Origin: Hyphomonas sp.
Lineage (GTDB): Bacteria > Pseudomonadota > Alphaproteobacteria > Caulobacterales > Hyphomonadaceae
Length of the DNA stretch: 46,955 bases
Direction of reading: 5' to 3'
Assembly: GCA_002700305.1 (NCBI GenBank)
Contig: PACZ01000036.1
Span: 1-46,955 of the forward strand
Shown in pieces: positions 17,394-27,131 of this stretch (position 1 is the first letter of the stretch; every line of letters begins with the position of its first letter). The notes beneath the pieces are model-generated. The model was not told the origin of the DNA, did not search any database, and saw only the letters and a list, made by a program, of their open reading frames with translations. Both the position numbers and the translations under genes were made by a program.

Positions 17394-19088
17394 ATGACAA
17401 ACGTCACACGCCGCGGCCTGCTTGGTGCTGCCGCCACCGGAACGCTCAGCCTTGCCGCCTGCGCCACCCCGGCCCCGAAAACCGCCCCGGCCGGCTATGC
17501 CGGTGAAGTCGAGTTCCTCCACGGCGTGGCCTCCGGCGACCCGCTGACCGACCGCGTTATCCTGTGGACCCGCGTGACGCCAAAAACCGGCGACGGCGCC
17601 ATCCCGGTCAAATACGAAGTGTTCGGCCAGGACGGGAGTCTCGTCACCTCCGGCATGCTGAGCGCGGATGCCGCGCATGATTTCTGCGTCAAGGCAGACG
17701 CGAAAGGCCTCAAGCCGGCAACGGTCTACACCTACAAATTCACCGCCATGACCGAAGGCGGCGATGTCACCTCCCCGACCGGGCGCACGCGCACCACGGC
17801 GGCCTCCGGCGATACGCCGGTCAAGATGATCGTTATCTCCTGCTCCAACTGGCAGTTCGGCTATTTCAACGCCTACAAGGCCCTGTCGGAAGAACCCGAT
17901 GTCGATGCGATCCTGCACCTAGGCGATTACATCTACGAATACGGTATCGACGGCTATGGCGGTGAGATCGCCGAGAAGCTTGGCCGGCAGCACGATCCGA
18001 TTACGGAATGTATCACCCTGTCGGACTACCGCCGCCGTCACGCCCAGTACAAGACCGACCCGAACCTGCAGGCTGCCCATGCCGCCGCGCCGTGGATCTG
18101 CACCTGGGACGACCATGAAAGCGCCAATGATTCCTACCGTACCGGCGCGCAGAACCATAATCCGGAAGAGAATGAAGGCAGCTGGTCGGATCGCAAGATG
18201 GCCGCCATCCAGGCCTATTTCGAATGGATCCCGATCCGCGAACCGGAAGCCGGCAACATCACGTCCGCCGTCTGGCGCAGCTTCGAATTCGGTGATGTGG
18301 CCTCAGTCCACGCACTGGAATCGCGCCTGACCGGCCGCTCGCCGGAACTGGAATGGTACTCGGTCGTGACCGGTAATCCGTCTCAGGAAGAGATGATGGC
18401 CCGGATTCAGGCGAAACTGGCCGAAGTCAACGATCCCACCCGCACCATGCTGGGCGCCGAACAGGAAGCCTGGCTGGAAGGCGAGCTTGGCAAATCCGTC
18501 GCCGACGGGAAAACCTGGCAGGTGCTGGCCAATCAGGTGATCATGGCCAAGGTGGCCCTGCCGAAGATGGGCGAAGTCCTCACGCCCGAACAGATCGCCG
18601 CGCAGGACAGCCCCTATGTCGAAGGCATGGTCGGCTTCTCCGCCCTCGGCCTGCCGTTCAATCTGGACGCCTGGGACGGCTTCCCGGCCGCCCGCGAACG
18701 TCTCTACACGTCCGCAAAGAAAACCGGCGCGCGCCTCGTCACGGTCACCGGCGACACGCACACGGCCTGGGCCAACACGCTGCACGACGCAGCGGGCGAC
18801 CAGCGCGGCGTGGAATTCGGCTGCACCTCGATCACATCACCTGGCATGGGATCCGTCATCAAGGACGTGCCGAACCTCGGCCAGCTGTTCACAGACGCCA
18901 ACAAGGAAGTCGACTGGCACGACCCGTTCGGCCATGGCTACATCGTGATGACGCTGACCCCGGACACAGCGCATGCGGAGTTCAAGAAAGTCTCCGGCAT
19001 CCTCAGCAATGACTGGACGCTGGAATCTGTCTCGGCATGGAAAGCCGAAGCCGAAGACGGCGGCATGACAGACCTTAAACCCGCCTGA
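17394..19088 (+). CDS. phoD: PhoD-like alkaline phosphatase, Tat-exported
   Basis: A 564-residue phosphodiesterase/phosphomonoesterase of the PhoD family. The N-terminus MTNVTRRGLLGAAATG has the twin arginines Arg6-Arg7 of a Tat signal, and LAAC (Cys23) makes it a candidate Tat lipoprotein. A PhoD N-terminal domain (~40-140) precedes the metallophosphatase domain, with metal residues around ISCSNWQFG, HLGDYIYEY, WDDHESAND and VTGDTHTAW. Family enzymes use Ca and Fe. The start at 17394 has GGAGG seven bases ahead; earlier in-frame codons belong to sequence overlapping rluD. No Pho box was obvious upstream. Confidence 0.88.
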   Translation: MTNVTRRGLLGAAATGTLSLAACATPAPKTAPAGYAGEVEFLHGVASGDPLTDRVILWTRVTPKTGDGAIPVKYEVFGQDGSLVTSGMLSADAAHDFCVKADAKGLKPATVYTYKFTAMTEGGDVTSPTGRTRTTAASGDTPVKMIVISCSNWQFGYFNAYKALSEEPDVDAILHLGDYIYEYGIDGYGGEIAEKLGRQHDPITECITLSDYRRRHAQYKTDPNLQAAHAAAPWICTWDDHESANDSYRTGAQNHNPEENEGSWSDRKMAAIQAYFEWIPIREPEAGNITSAVWRSFEFGDVASVHALESRLTGRSPELEWYSVVTGNPSQEEMMARIQAKLAEVNDPTRTMLGAEQEAWLEGELGKSVADGKTWQVLANQVIMAKVALPKMGEVLTPEQIAAQDSPYVEGMVGFSALGLPFNLDAWDGFPAARERLYTSAKKTGARLVTVTGDTHTAWANTLHDAAGDQRGVEFGCTSITSPGMGSVIKDVPNLGQLFTDANKEVDWHDPFGHGYIVMTLTPDTAHAEFKKVSGILSNDWTLESVSAWKAEAEDGGMTDLKPA

Positions 19089-19856
19089 TCAGTCCAGAAT
19101 ACCGGCGAGGCCTGACCGGCCCCCATCGAGGTGCATCACCTCGCCGGTAATGATGGCGGCTTCCGGAGAGGCCAGGAAGGCGGCGGCATCGGCAATCTCG
19201 TCGGCGAGCGCGGCGCGGCCCAGCGGCGTGCGCTTGCCGGTCCAGGATTCCATTTTTTCCTCACGCGGACGGATCGCCACGATGGCGTTCACGCGGATGC
19301 CGGCCTCGGCCAGGTCGAGCGATCCGGCGCGGACAACCCCCAGAACACCGGCCTGCGTCACCGATTCGGTGAACCGCCCCGGCATGGTGGCGAGGGCGGA
19401 ATAGGAGAGAACGAAGGTCACCGTACCGCGCTGGCGGATGCGTTCGGCTCCGCTCGTCGGCAGGTCCGCCTGGTCGGCGATCCGCTCGGCAAAAACCTTG
19501 AGGCTCTGGGCGGCGCCGCGAACGGTGCGGGCCAGTGCCTTGTCGAATTTCTCCTGCTGGAAATCATGGATCGAATCGGGATCGTCGATGCTGGGAATGA
19601 CGATCAGATTGTCGATCCGGCCAAAGCCTTCGACGGCCGCGGCGACGGCGTTGCGCAGGCCCAGCTTCGTATGCAGGTCGCCGAGATGCAGCAGCACTTT
19701 CTCCGGCATGGCGTTTTGCGCCGTCAGCATACGGTCACCGCTGGAATCGGCGGCGAGCACATTGTGCCCCAGTTCGTGGAACCGGCGCGCGACGGCGTCG
19801 CCGACTTCGCGGCCCAGTCCTAGGATGGCGGTTACGGGAGAGCCCACGGCGGTCAA
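19089..19856 (-). CDS. Degenerate SDR-fold protein (catalytic Tyr and Lys lost)
   Basis: A 255-residue protein with SDR architecture: a Rossmann-like start, a central region aligning with NNAG as VIPSID, and the end EVMHLDGGRS, typical of SDRs. Two defining elements are missing. The cofactor motif TGxxxGIG reads LGLGREVG, and the YxxxK site that should precede AGVLGVVRAG reads ESVTQ, so Tyr and Lys are replaced by Glu and Gln. It is probably not a normal dehydrogenase and may be a binding or scaffold protein. Translation probably starts at the TTG at 19854-19856, which overlaps the upstream stop as TTGA behind GGAAG. Confidence 0.6.
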   Translation of the reverse strand: MTAVGSPVTAILGLGREVGDAVARRFHELGHNVLAADSSGDRMLTAQNAMPEKVLLHLGDLHTKLGLRNAVAAAVEGFGRIDNLIVIPSIDDPDSIHDFQQEKFDKALARTVRGAAQSLKVFAERIADQADLPTSGAERIRQRGTVTFVLSYSALATMPGRFTESVTQAGVLGVVRAGSLDLAEAGIRVNAIVAIRPREEKMESWTGKRTPLGRAALADEIADAAAFLASPEAAIITGEVMHLDGGRSGLAGILD

Positions 19857-20158
19857 TCTTCTTCCGCGTCGCGTACTGCGCGCAGATCGTCGCCCAGCAC
19901 GGTCAGCCGGTCATTCAGCCGGTGCATCGCGGCCAGCAGCTCGGTCAGCAGCCGCACGACGAGGAACAGGAATGCGAGAAAAACAGCGGCGCCGAGCACT
20001 TCGACGCAGGCACTAATGAAATGCCCGGTGAAAAAGCGCCCGAGCCCGCGTAGCACTGCCAGCACGCCCAGGGCGGCCAGCAGAAGATTGAAAATACCCG
20101 CTGCCTGGCGGATCACGCCAAGGCTGAGCGATTTGTCCTGATCGAAAATGTCCCGCAT
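19853..20158 (-). CDS. Small two-helix membrane protein, DUF4282-like
   Basis: A 101-residue inner-membrane protein. Two hydrophobic helices (about residues 15-37 and 47-70) are followed by a charged C-terminal helix, the layout of DUF4282 proteins, whose function is unknown. The ATG at 20158 is preceded by AAAGGA at normal spacing; an in-frame ATG ten codons earlier has no such site. Its stop codon overlaps the TTG start of the SDR-like gene downstream, so the two products are probably made together. Confidence 0.65.
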   Translation of the reverse strand: MRDIFDQDKSLSLGVIRQAAGIFNLLLAALGVLAVLRGLGRFFTGHFISACVEVLGAAVFLAFLFLVVRLLTELLAAMHRLNDRLTVLGDDLRAVRDAEED

Positions 20159-20218
20159 GGAACCGGTCCTTTCGCCTGCTGCAATCAACGGCGAAAGGAC
20201 CTGGGGTCCATTCAGCCG

Positions 20219-20386
20219 TTAGCTGGCTTCAAGCCATCGCAGCTCTTCTTTAATCTTGAGTTTCCGTCGCTTGAGGTCTTTGAGGCGGAGGGCGTCTGCA
20301 GCCGGGCGTTTTTCTTCTTCTTCGATTTTCTGGTCCAGCTTACGGTGCTTGTTTGCGAGCTCACTGATCCGGCCCTGTAGCGACAT
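20219..20386 (-). CDS. DUF465 / YdcH-family protein
   Basis: A 55-codon reading frame of DUF465 type: an almost wholly helical, highly charged peptide with the family pattern MSLQGRISELANKHRKLD and a C-terminal ELRWLEA. DUF465 proteins are small coiled-coil polypeptides, common in Alphaproteobacteria, of unknown function. The start at 20386 is fixed by AGGAGG about seven bases ahead; an earlier in-frame ATG has nothing comparable. It is monocistronic. Confidence 0.8.
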   Translation of the reverse strand: MSLQGRISELANKHRKLDQKIEEEEKRPAADALRLKDLKRRKLKIKEELRWLEAS

Positions 20387-20406
20387 ATCTGCCTCCTTCT
20401 TGCTAG

Positions 20407-20438
20407 TTAAGTGGCTGTGTCCTAACGGCAACACTTAA
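20407..20438. promoter_or_regulatory. Inverted repeat upstream of DUF465 gene
   Basis: TTAAGTG (20407-20413) and CACTTAA (20432-20438) are exact inverse copies separated by 18 bases, in the presumed promoter region of the DUF465 gene. It could be an operator for a dimeric regulator; no known regulator consensus was recognised. Confidence 0.25.
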
Positions 20439-20502
20439 GCACAAGGTTTGCGGTTCGTCACCCTGATCTCAAATGAATCCTCCTTTAGATTCGGACTCCG
20501 CC

Positions 20503-21189
20503 TCACTTGCGGGCAGACCGCCCGCTTTTCCTGTGCGCCTTCTGTGCAAACATCGCCTGATCGGCCCGAGCGATGAGGTGCTGGGCGTCTTCGCCAGGCT
20601 GCCAGGCGACCACGCCGCAGGAGGCACCGATGCGCAAGCCGCGGTCTGGCGCATCGTCAGCGCCGCGCACCGTCAACGCATCGATCTGCTCGGTCAGCTG
20701 GAGGGCCTTGCGCTCTGAATCGGCCAGCGTGGCCTGCGACAGGACGATGCCGAACTCGTCGCCGCCGAGGCGGCCGACAATATCGGTGTCCCGCGTCAGG
20801 CCCAGCAGGATTTCCGAGACTTTCAACAGGACGGCATCGCCCGTGGCATGGCCGTAAATGTCGTTGACCGGCTTGAAATGGTCGAGATCGGTGAAAATCA
20901 GGCTCAGCGGCGTGCCGAACCGGCTCGCCAGCGCGATCTCCCGGCGGACTTCGCGCTCAAAAGCACGCCGGTTGAACATCGGGCAGAGGGCATCATTGTC
21001 GGCCAGCAATTCGGCCTCAGACAGCGCCTTGCGTGCCCCGGCCAGCTCTTCGCGCAAAGAAATCACCTCATCGCACAGCGCCTCGATTGCCGCGCGGGTG
21101 CGCCGGTCCACCGCCTCAAGATCGACCCCCAGAATGTCGATCAGCGCGCGCCGCCGGTCTGCCTGCAGGGAAAAGCCATCATCTGCCAT
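20503..21189 (-). CDS. Diguanylate cyclase with GGDEF domain
   Basis: A 228-residue protein making the second messenger c-di-GMP from two GTP. Residues ~20-62 are a helical, probably coiled-coil dimerising segment. The GGDEF domain occupies ~65-220, with an intact active site GGDEF at 142-146 and an allosteric inhibition site RDTD (133-136) five residues before it. No transmembrane or sensor domain is present, so control is likely by oligomerisation and product inhibition. The start at 21189 is the first methionine of the cytoplasmic domain; no clear ribosome site supports a choice. Confidence 0.88.
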   Translation of the reverse strand: MADDGFSLQADRRRALIDILGVDLEAVDRRTRAAIEALCDEVISLREELAGARKALSEAELLADNDALCPMFNRRAFEREVRREIALASRFGTPLSLIFTDLDHFKPVNDIYGHATGDAVLLKVSEILLGLTRDTDIVGRLGGDEFGIVLSQATLADSERKALQLTEQIDALTVRGADDAPDRGLRIGASCGVVAWQPGEDAQHLIARADQAMFAQKAHRKSGRSARK

Positions 21190-21302
21190 TTCATGACGAT
21201 ACTTGCAGTCCCGCGCCTTGTAGAGCGAGTTCTCCCAGCAGGCGGCAGTTGACGAGGCAGGCCGCCTGCATATGGTGCGCGCTTTCCGCCAGCGAGGAAG
21301 CC

Positions 21303-21797
21303 ATGGCAACAAGCGAATCCCCCAAGGTCGGCATCATTATGGGCAGCCAGTCGGACTGGCCCGTGATGAAGGAAGCGGCTCGCCTGCTGGGCGAGCTTGG
21401 CGTGGCCTATGAAGCCCGGATTGTCTCAGCGCACCGCACGCCGGACCGGCTGGTCAGCTATGCCAAGGACGCGAAGAGCCGCGGCCTGAAAGTGATTATC
21501 GCGGGCGCCGGCGGGGCTGCGCACCTGCCCGGCATGACCGCCTCCATGACCCCCCTGCCCGTGCTGGGAGTGCCGGTCCAATCGAAAACCCTGTCCGGCC
21601 TCGACAGCCTGCTCTCCATTGTCCAGATGCCGCGCGGCGTGCCGGTCGGTACCCTCGCCATCGGCGAAGCGGGCGCAGTGAATGCCGGCATCATGGCCGC
21701 CTCCATCGTGGCGCTGGAAGATGACGGCGTCGCGGCAAAGCTCGACGCCTACCGTCAGGCGCAGACCGATGGGGTCGGGGAGACGCCGGAAGGATGA
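21303..21797 (+). CDS. purE: N5-carboxyaminoimidazole ribonucleotide mutase
   Basis: A 164-residue mutase converting N5-CAIR to CAIR in purine synthesis. Class I PurE features are visible: [10 protein letters not shown] near the start, [19 protein letters not shown] and the [22 protein letters not shown] loop. An AGGAAG precedes the ATG at 21303. Its end overlaps the start of purK as ATGA, so the two are translationally coupled. Confidence 0.97.
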   Translation: MATSESPKVGIIMGSQSDWPVMKEAARLLGELGVAYEARIVSAHRTPDRLVSYAKDAKSRGLKVIIAGAGGAAHLPGMTASMTPLPVLGVPVQSKTLSGLDSLLSIVQMPRGVPVGTLAIGEAGAVNAGIMAASIVALEDDGVAAKLDAYRQAQTDGVGETPEG

Positions 21798-22873
21798 CCC
21801 CCGTCGCGCCAGGCAGCGTTATCGGGATCCTTGGCGGCGGCCAGCTCGGCCGCATGCTGGCCAATGCCGCGCAGCGACTTGGCTTCGATGTCGACATCTA
21901 TTGCCCGGAAGACGATCCGCCCGCAGCCCGTGTGGCCCGCCATCACTGGAAAGGCGCCTATGATAACAAGGCCTTGCTGACCGAGTTCGCCGAGGCCTGC
22001 GCCGTTATCACGCTGGAATTCGAGAACATCCCCGTCATCGCCGCTGACGTCATTGAGGCCACAGGCCACCATCTTTACCCCGGCGCGAAATCGCTCGCAG
22101 TGTCGCAGGACCGGGCTGAAGAGAAGGCCTTCCTGAACGATATCGGCATCGCTACGGCGGACTATCGCGTGATCAATTCGGATCATGACATTGCCAAAGC
22201 CCTTCCGGAACTGGGCGGAACCGGACTGCTGAAGCCCCGCCGCGACGGCTATGACGGCAAGGGCCAGGCCTGGGTTCGCTCCCCCGATGATATCGCCGCC
22301 GCCTGGGCCGGGGTCGGCGCCGCTCCCTGCGTGCTGGAAGCGCCTGTCCCGTTCGAGCGCGAAATCTCTGTCATCGTCGCCCGCTCCAGCCGGGGCGAGA
22401 CCGCCACCTGGGCCCCGCCGCAAAATATGCACCGGGACGGCATTCTCGCCACTTCCACCGTGCCCTCCGGCCTGCCGCTGGACGTGGAACAGGCCGCCCG
22501 GGAGAAAGCCATCGCGCTGGTCGATGCGCTGGGCCATGTCGGCGTGCTGGCGCTGGAACTGTTCGTGTTGCCGGATGGCGGCCTGCTGGCCAATGAATTT
22601 GCCCCGCGCGTGCACAATTCCGGCCACTGGACGCCGGAAGCCTGCCAGACCGGCCAGTTCGAACAACATATCCGCGCCATTTGCGGCTGGCCGCTGGGCG
22701 ATACGCGCCGCCTGTTCGATGCCGAGATGGAAAACCTGATCGGCGAAGCGGGTAATGTGGACCCCGCCACCCTTGCCCCCGGCGACGTGCTGACCCTTTA
22801 TGGCAAGCACGAGGCCCGCCCCGGCCGCAAGATGGGCCACATCACCCGCAGACTCGCCCCCCGGAAGGCCTGA
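21794..22873 (+). CDS. purK: N5-carboxyaminoimidazole ribonucleotide synthase
   Basis: A 359-residue ATP-grasp enzyme making N5-CAIR from AIR, bicarbonate and ATP, the substrate for PurE. Characteristic stretches are [20 protein letters not shown] at the N-terminus, [14 protein letters not shown] of the ATP-grasp fold, [28 protein letters not shown] C-terminal motif (cited in part) and the final [15 protein letters not shown]. The ATG at 21794 overlaps the purE stop. The pair is a typical bacterial purEK operon. Confidence 0.97.
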   Translation: MTPVAPGSVIGILGGGQLGRMLANAAQRLGFDVDIYCPEDDPPAARVARHHWKGAYDNKALLTEFAEACAVITLEFENIPVIAADVIEATGHHLYPGAKSLAVSQDRAEEKAFLNDIGIATADYRVINSDHDIAKALPELGGTGLLKPRRDGYDGKGQAWVRSPDDIAAAWAGVGAAPCVLEAPVPFEREISVIVARSSRGETATWAPPQNMHRDGILATSTVPSGLPLDVEQAAREKAIALVDALGHVGVLALELFVLPDGGLLANEFAPRVHNSGHWTPEACQTGQFEQHIRAICGWPLGDTRRLFDAEMENLIGEAGNVDPATLAPGDVLTLYGKHEARPGRKMGHITRRLAPRKA

Positions 22874-22890
22874 AATCTAGGACTGACGCC

Positions 22891-23646
22891 ATGCTGCTTC
22901 CCGTTTCGACCTGGCAGGACATCGAATCCTGGCTGAAAACATCCCGCACCATCCTGATCCCGATCGGGTCCATGGAACAGCACGGGCCGAACGGCTTTAT
23001 CGGCACCGATGCGCTCTGCCCGGAAATCATCGCCCGCCATGCCGAAGCGCAGGCGCCGGACGAGGTTCTCGTCGGCCCGACCTTCTCGGTCGGCTGCGCG
23101 CAGCACCATCTGGGCTTCCCGGGCACGATCACGCTGCGCCCCTCCACGATGATCGCCGCCATGGCGGACTGGACCGAGAGCCTGATCAGGCACGGCTTCG
23201 AGCGAATCTACTGGCTGAACGGCCATGGCGGGAACGTCGCCACGATTCAGGCGGCCTTCTCCGAGATCCATGCCCGGCGCAGTTTCGACCCGCGCGGCGC
23301 AGACAACCGCCCAGGCCTGGAGCTGAAATTGCGCAATTGGTGGGATTTCTCGCCGGTCATGCAGCTCTGCAACCAGCTTTATCCGGTCGGCCATGGCAGC
23401 CACGCGACGGCGTCTGAAGTCTCCGTCACCTATTTCGGCTATCCGGACCGGGCCCGGCCTGAGGTGGAAATGAACCCGAAAATCGCGCCGAACGGCAAGA
23501 TCGGCGATGCGGTGCAATACCGCCGCGACTTCCCGGATGGCCGCATCGGCTCGGACCCGACCCAGTCGAATGCCGAAGACGGAGCGAAGATCGTCGAGGC
23601 CGCCGCGAAAGCCGTTCTGGACGAGGTGAAACGCTTCGCGGCGTAA
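22891..23646 (+). CDS. Creatininase-family amidohydrolase
   Basis: A 251-residue protein of the creatininase fold. The metal ligands are recognisable: Glu29 and His31 in GSMEQHGPNG, Asp40 in GTDAL, and His112 in NGHGGN. The family includes creatininase and hydrolases of cyclic amides in riboflavin/deazaflavin and mycofactocin metabolism, and the substrate here cannot be assigned. It starts 17 bases after purK on the same strand, so it may be transcribed with purEK, but a functional link to purine synthesis is only a guess. Confidence 0.85.
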   Translation: MLLPVSTWQDIESWLKTSRTILIPIGSMEQHGPNGFIGTDALCPEIIARHAEAQAPDEVLVGPTFSVGCAQHHLGFPGTITLRPSTMIAAMADWTESLIRHGFERIYWLNGHGGNVATIQAAFSEIHARRSFDPRGADNRPGLELKLRNWWDFSPVMQLCNQLYPVGHGSHATASEVSVTYFGYPDRARPEVEMNPKIAPNGKIGDAVQYRRDFPDGRIGSDPTQSNAEDGAKIVEAAAKAVLDEVKRFAA

Positions 23647-23744
23647 CCCAACCTTACTGACAGCGTAATTTTCCAAAGTCTGGCCAGACGCGGCCAAGGG
23701 CGGTATCAGAATCTTCCAATGGAAAGAGGCGTCTGAACCAGAGA

Positions 23745-24476
23745 ATGCTCGACATTCAAGGTCTGGAGAAAAGTTTTGGCGCCAAGCGCGCCGTGCAGGG
23801 CGTTTCATTCACGCTTGAGAAGGGCACGGTGCTTGGCTTTCTCGGTCCGAACGGGGCCGGCAAGTCCACAACCATGCGCATGATTGCCGGCGTTCTTGAG
23901 CCGGATTCGGGCGACGCGCTGATCAATGGCAAATCCATCGTCTCTCACCGCCGGCAGGCGCAGGCCGCGCTCGGTTATCTGCCAGAGGGCGCACCGCTTT
24001 ATGAAGACATGACCCCGCCGGAATTCCTGAATTTCATGGCCGCCGCCCGCAAGATCGAACGCAGCAAGCGCAAGGATGCCGTCGAGCGCGCCATTGCGGA
24101 CGCCCGTATCACGACCGTGGCAAGCCAGCGGATCGGCTCTCTCTCCAAGGGCTATCGCCGGCGTGTGGGCCTTGCCGGGGCGATCCTGCACGACCCGCCG
24201 GTCCTGCTGCTGGACGAGCCGACCGATGGCCTCGACCCCAACCAGAAACGCGCCGTGCGCGCCCTGATCGCGCGGATGGCCCCGACCAAGGCAATCCTCA
24301 TCTCCACCCACACGCTGACCGAAGTGCCCGCCATGTGCACACGCGCCATCGTGGTCGACCGCGGCATGATCGTTGCCGACGGCACGCCGGAACAGCTGGC
24401 GAAGAAATCCGATGACGGATCGCTGGAAGGCGCCTTCATGCGCCTGACCGACCAGGCCGAGGCGAACGCGCGATGA
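23745..24476 (+). CDS. ABC transporter ATP-binding protein (GldA-like)
   Basis: A 243-residue ABC ATPase. Walker A is GPNGAGKST, the signature region reads LSKGYRRRVGLAGAI, and Walker B is VLLLDEPTDGLDP. Together with the next three genes it matches the Gld-type layout (ATPase, permease, GldG-like, DUF4340) seen in bacteria that do not glide, where the system is thought to be a membrane transporter of unknown cargo. Its last bases overlap the start of the permease as ATGA. Confidence 0.9.
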   Translation: MLDIQGLEKSFGAKRAVQGVSFTLEKGTVLGFLGPNGAGKSTTMRMIAGVLEPDSGDALINGKSIVSHRRQAQAALGYLPEGAPLYEDMTPPEFLNFMAAARKIERSKRKDAVERAIADARITTVASQRIGSLSKGYRRRVGLAGAILHDPPVLLLDEPTDGLDPNQKRAVRALIARMAPTKAILISTHTLTEVPAMCTRAIVVDRGMIVADGTPEQLAKKSDDGSLEGAFMRLTDQAEANAR

Positions 24477-25231
24477 TGGAGTTCCTTCGCCAGCAGATGG
24501 GCGGCTTCGGCGCGACCTACCGGCGTGAGCTTGGCGCCTATTTCGCCACGCCCATGGCTTATGTGTTCCTCGCCGTCTTCCTGCTGGCCGTCGGCGTGTT
24601 CACCTGGGAGGCCGGGAATTTCTTCGGCGCAGGCTCTGCAGACCTGTCGACCTTCTTCGTCTGGCACCCCTGGCTCTACATGATCTTCCTGCCCGCGCTG
24701 GCCATGCGCCTCTGGGCAGACGAGCAGGGCGCGGGAACGGATGAGCTGTTGCTGTCGCTGCCGCTTGGCATGCCGGGGCTGGTCCTCGGCAAACTTTGCG
24801 CGGCGTGGACAGTGGCCGGTGTCGGCCTGCTGCTGACCTTCCCGATGTGGATCACGGTGAATTACCTTGGCGGGCCGGACAATACCGCCATCGCGCTGAC
24901 CTATCTGGTCAGCTTCCTGATGGCGGGTGCCTATCTCTCCATCGGCTCGGCCGTGTCGGCCCTGACCGGCAGCCAGGTGACGGCTTTTGTCATCAGTGTC
25001 CTGATCGCCTTTGCCTTCACCGCCGCCGGCTGGCCGCTGGTGCTCTCGACCGTGAAAGCGGTGTTCGGCACAGGCTTTGCCGACCTTGTCGCGCAGTTCT
25101 CCTTCCTCACCCAGTTCGAGGGCGCCCAGCGTGGCGTGCTGGAATTACGCTCGGTCATGTTCTTCCTCGGCTTCACCGCCTTCTGGTCCATCCTCAACGG
25201 CCTCTGGGCCGCCCGCCAGAGGCTCAGCTGA
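24473..25231 (+). CDS. ABC transporter permease (GldF-like)
   Basis: A 252-residue membrane protein with about six helices, starting with a cytoplasmic loop (QMGGFGATYRRELGAYFATPMAY) and showing the ABC-2-type permease pattern in which the first hydrophobic span follows the characteristic YFATP. The start overlaps the end of the ATPase gene by four bases. It should form the membrane channel for that ATPase, with GldG-like and DUF4340 proteins as accessory parts. Confidence 0.86.
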   Translation: MMEFLRQQMGGFGATYRRELGAYFATPMAYVFLAVFLLAVGVFTWEAGNFFGAGSADLSTFFVWHPWLYMIFLPALAMRLWADEQGAGTDELLLSLPLGMPGLVLGKLCAAWTVAGVGLLLTFPMWITVNYLGGPDNTAIALTYLVSFLMAGAYLSIGSAVSALTGSQVTAFVISVLIAFAFTAAGWPLVLSTVKAVFGTGFADLVAQFSFLTQFEGAQRGVLELRSVMFFLGFTAFWSILNGLWAARQRLS

Positions 25232-25232
25232 G

Positions 25233-27131
25233 ATGAAGTCGAAGCATTACCTCCTCATTGCAACAGCGCTGGTGACCGTCATTTTCGTGGCGGGAAACCT
25301 GCTCGCGCAGAGAGTGCTGACCGGCGTCCAGATCGATTTCACCCAGAACCACCTTTACTCGCTGTCGAAGGCGACAAAGGAGAAACTGTCGGACATTGCC
25401 GAACCGGTGGACATCACGCTCGTCTATTCGCGCAGCGTCGGACAGGACTATCCGGCCGTGCGGGCCTATGCCGCCCGCGTGCGGGAATTGCTGAAAGCCT
25501 ATGAGGCCCAGTCCGGCGGAAATGTCCGGGTGCGGGAGATCGATCCTTCTCCCTTCTCGACCGCGGAAGACGAAGCGCTGGCGGCCGGGATCACCGCCAT
25601 CGACACGAATGGCGACGACCCGCTCTATTTCGGCATCATCGGGCACAACACGATCGACGACCAGCGGGTGATCCCCTTCCTCGCGCCGGAACGGGAAGTC
25701 ACGCTGGAATATGATCTCACCCGCATGGTCGCGCGTCTGGACGATCCCGACCCGCCGCGTGTCGGCATCCTGACCACGTTGCCGGGCATGTCCGCGCCGG
25801 GCGGACAGGGCGGCTACACGCTTCTGGCGGACATCGACCGGTCTTTTGAAATTGTCCCGATTGCCGACAACTTCCAGTCCCTGCCATCCGATCTCGATGT
25901 GCTTCTGGTCGCCCATCCCCCGCCCCTGTCGGATCGTCAGGAATGGCTGATCGACCAGTTCGTGCTGCGCAAGGGCCGCGCCGTGTTCCTCGTCGATCCG
26001 GCGGCCAAGACGGCGGTCGGACAGGGTCTGTTCGACGTGTCCACTGCGGAGGCGAAGTCCGATCTCGGACTGTTGGGTGACTCCTGGGGCATTTCGCTGT
26101 CGATGGATGCCGTTGCCGATGCGGCAGGGTCCCTGCCCGTTCCGGTCGATCTGGGCGATGGCCGGGTCGAGGAACAGGCCCACCCGCTGTTCATCGCCGC
26201 GCCGGCCGGCGACATGAACCAGGACGACCTGATCACTGCAGACCTGACCCGCGCCGTCAATTTCGGCGCGCCGGGCGCGCTGGTCACCTCCGAGCTGCCG
26301 GCGGACGTGACCTTCTCTCCCCTGATCGAGACCGGGCCCAGCCCCTCCTATATCGATGCCGACCGGGCCGTGCGCGACATGACCCCGTCCGACACACTGA
26401 AAGCCTACCAGACCCAGCCGGGGCCGCTGGTGCTCGCCGCACGCCTCTCAGGGCCGCTGGTCACCGCCTTCCCGGCCGGGGCACCGGCGCTGGAGGAACC
26501 GTCCGACCCCGTCATGGCCGAACTTGCCCGGGCCGACGCCGCCAACGCCCCGCCGCACATCTCCGCCAGCCAGACGGACGCCGAACTTGTCTTCATCGCC
26601 GATGTCGATTTCATTGCGGACGATTTCTACATCGTCCCCGGGCGCGGCATCGTGGTGGCCGACAATGGCGCGCTGGTCCTGAATGCGCTGGACGCGCTCG
26701 CGGGCGGCGGGGAACTTTCCCGTCTGCGCTCACGCGCGCCGAGCCTCAGGCCCATGACGCGGATCGACGATATGCGCGCGTCTGCCGAAGCGATCTATTT
26801 CCGCCAGCAAGCCGAACTGGAAGCGAGCCTCAACGAAGCCCAGGGCCGGTTGGAGGAATTGCAGGCAATCGGCTCCACCGACGGCTTCTTCCAGGGCGAC
26901 GAGGCCGCTGATCTGACCGACGACGAGCGGACCGAACTGGCCGAGCTGCGCGAACGGATCGTGACCCTGCGCGGCGAACTGCGGGCCATCGAACGTGACT
27001 ACCGCCACGACATCGACCGGATGGAAGCGACGCTGAAAGCCATCAATATCTGGGGCGGCCCGATTCTGATTGCGCTGGCCGGCCTGCTTGTCTGGCGCCG
27101 CCAGCAAGCGCGTGCGCGGAGGGAGTCATGA
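25233..27131 (+). CDS. GldG-like ABC accessory protein
   Basis: A 632-residue protein with an N-terminal helix (about residues 5-25), a large extracytoplasmic part and a C-terminal helix near INIWGGPILIALAGLLVW, ending in a short basic cytoplasmic tail. The interior has the GldG-type (DUF4350-like) fold: VDITLVYSRSVG, PDPPRVGILTTLPG and HPPPLSDRQEWLIDQFV. A coiled-coil stretch rich in Glu and Arg lies at ~515-605. The ATG lies one base after the permease stop, and the stop overlaps the next gene as ATGA. Confidence 0.85.
   Translation: MKSKHYLLIATALVTVIFVAGNLLAQRVLTGVQIDFTQNHLYSLSKATKEKLSDIAEPVDITLVYSRSVGQDYPAVRAYAARVRELLKAYEAQSGGNVRVREIDPSPFSTAEDEALAAGITAIDTNGDDPLYFGIIGHNTIDDQRVIPFLAPEREVTLEYDLTRMVARLDDPDPPRVGILTTLPGMSAPGGQGGYTLLADIDRSFEIVPIADNFQSLPSDLDVLLVAHPPPLSDRQEWLIDQFVLRKGRAVFLVDPAAKTAVGQGLFDVSTAEAKSDLGLLGDSWGISLSMDAVADAAGSLPVPVDLGDGRVEEQAHPLFIAAPAGDMNQDDLITADLTRAVNFGAPGALVTSELPADVTFSPLIETGPSPSYIDADRAVRDMTPSDTLKAYQTQPGPLVLAARLSGPLVTAFPAGAPALEEPSDPVMAELARADAANAPPHISASQTDAELVFIADVDFIADDFYIVPGRGIVVADNGALVLNALDALAGGGELSRLRSRAPSLRPMTRIDDMRASAEAIYFRQQAELEASLNEAQGRLEELQAIGSTDGFFQGDEAADLTDDERTELAELRERIVTLRGELRAIERDYRHDIDRMEATLKAINIWGGPILIALAGLLVWRRQQARARRES

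Noticed and set aside
20400-20440. CtrA-type site (TTAA-N7-TTAAC) in the DUF465 promoter region
   Set aside because: TTAA words are present but spacing and flanks do not match the CtrA consensus.
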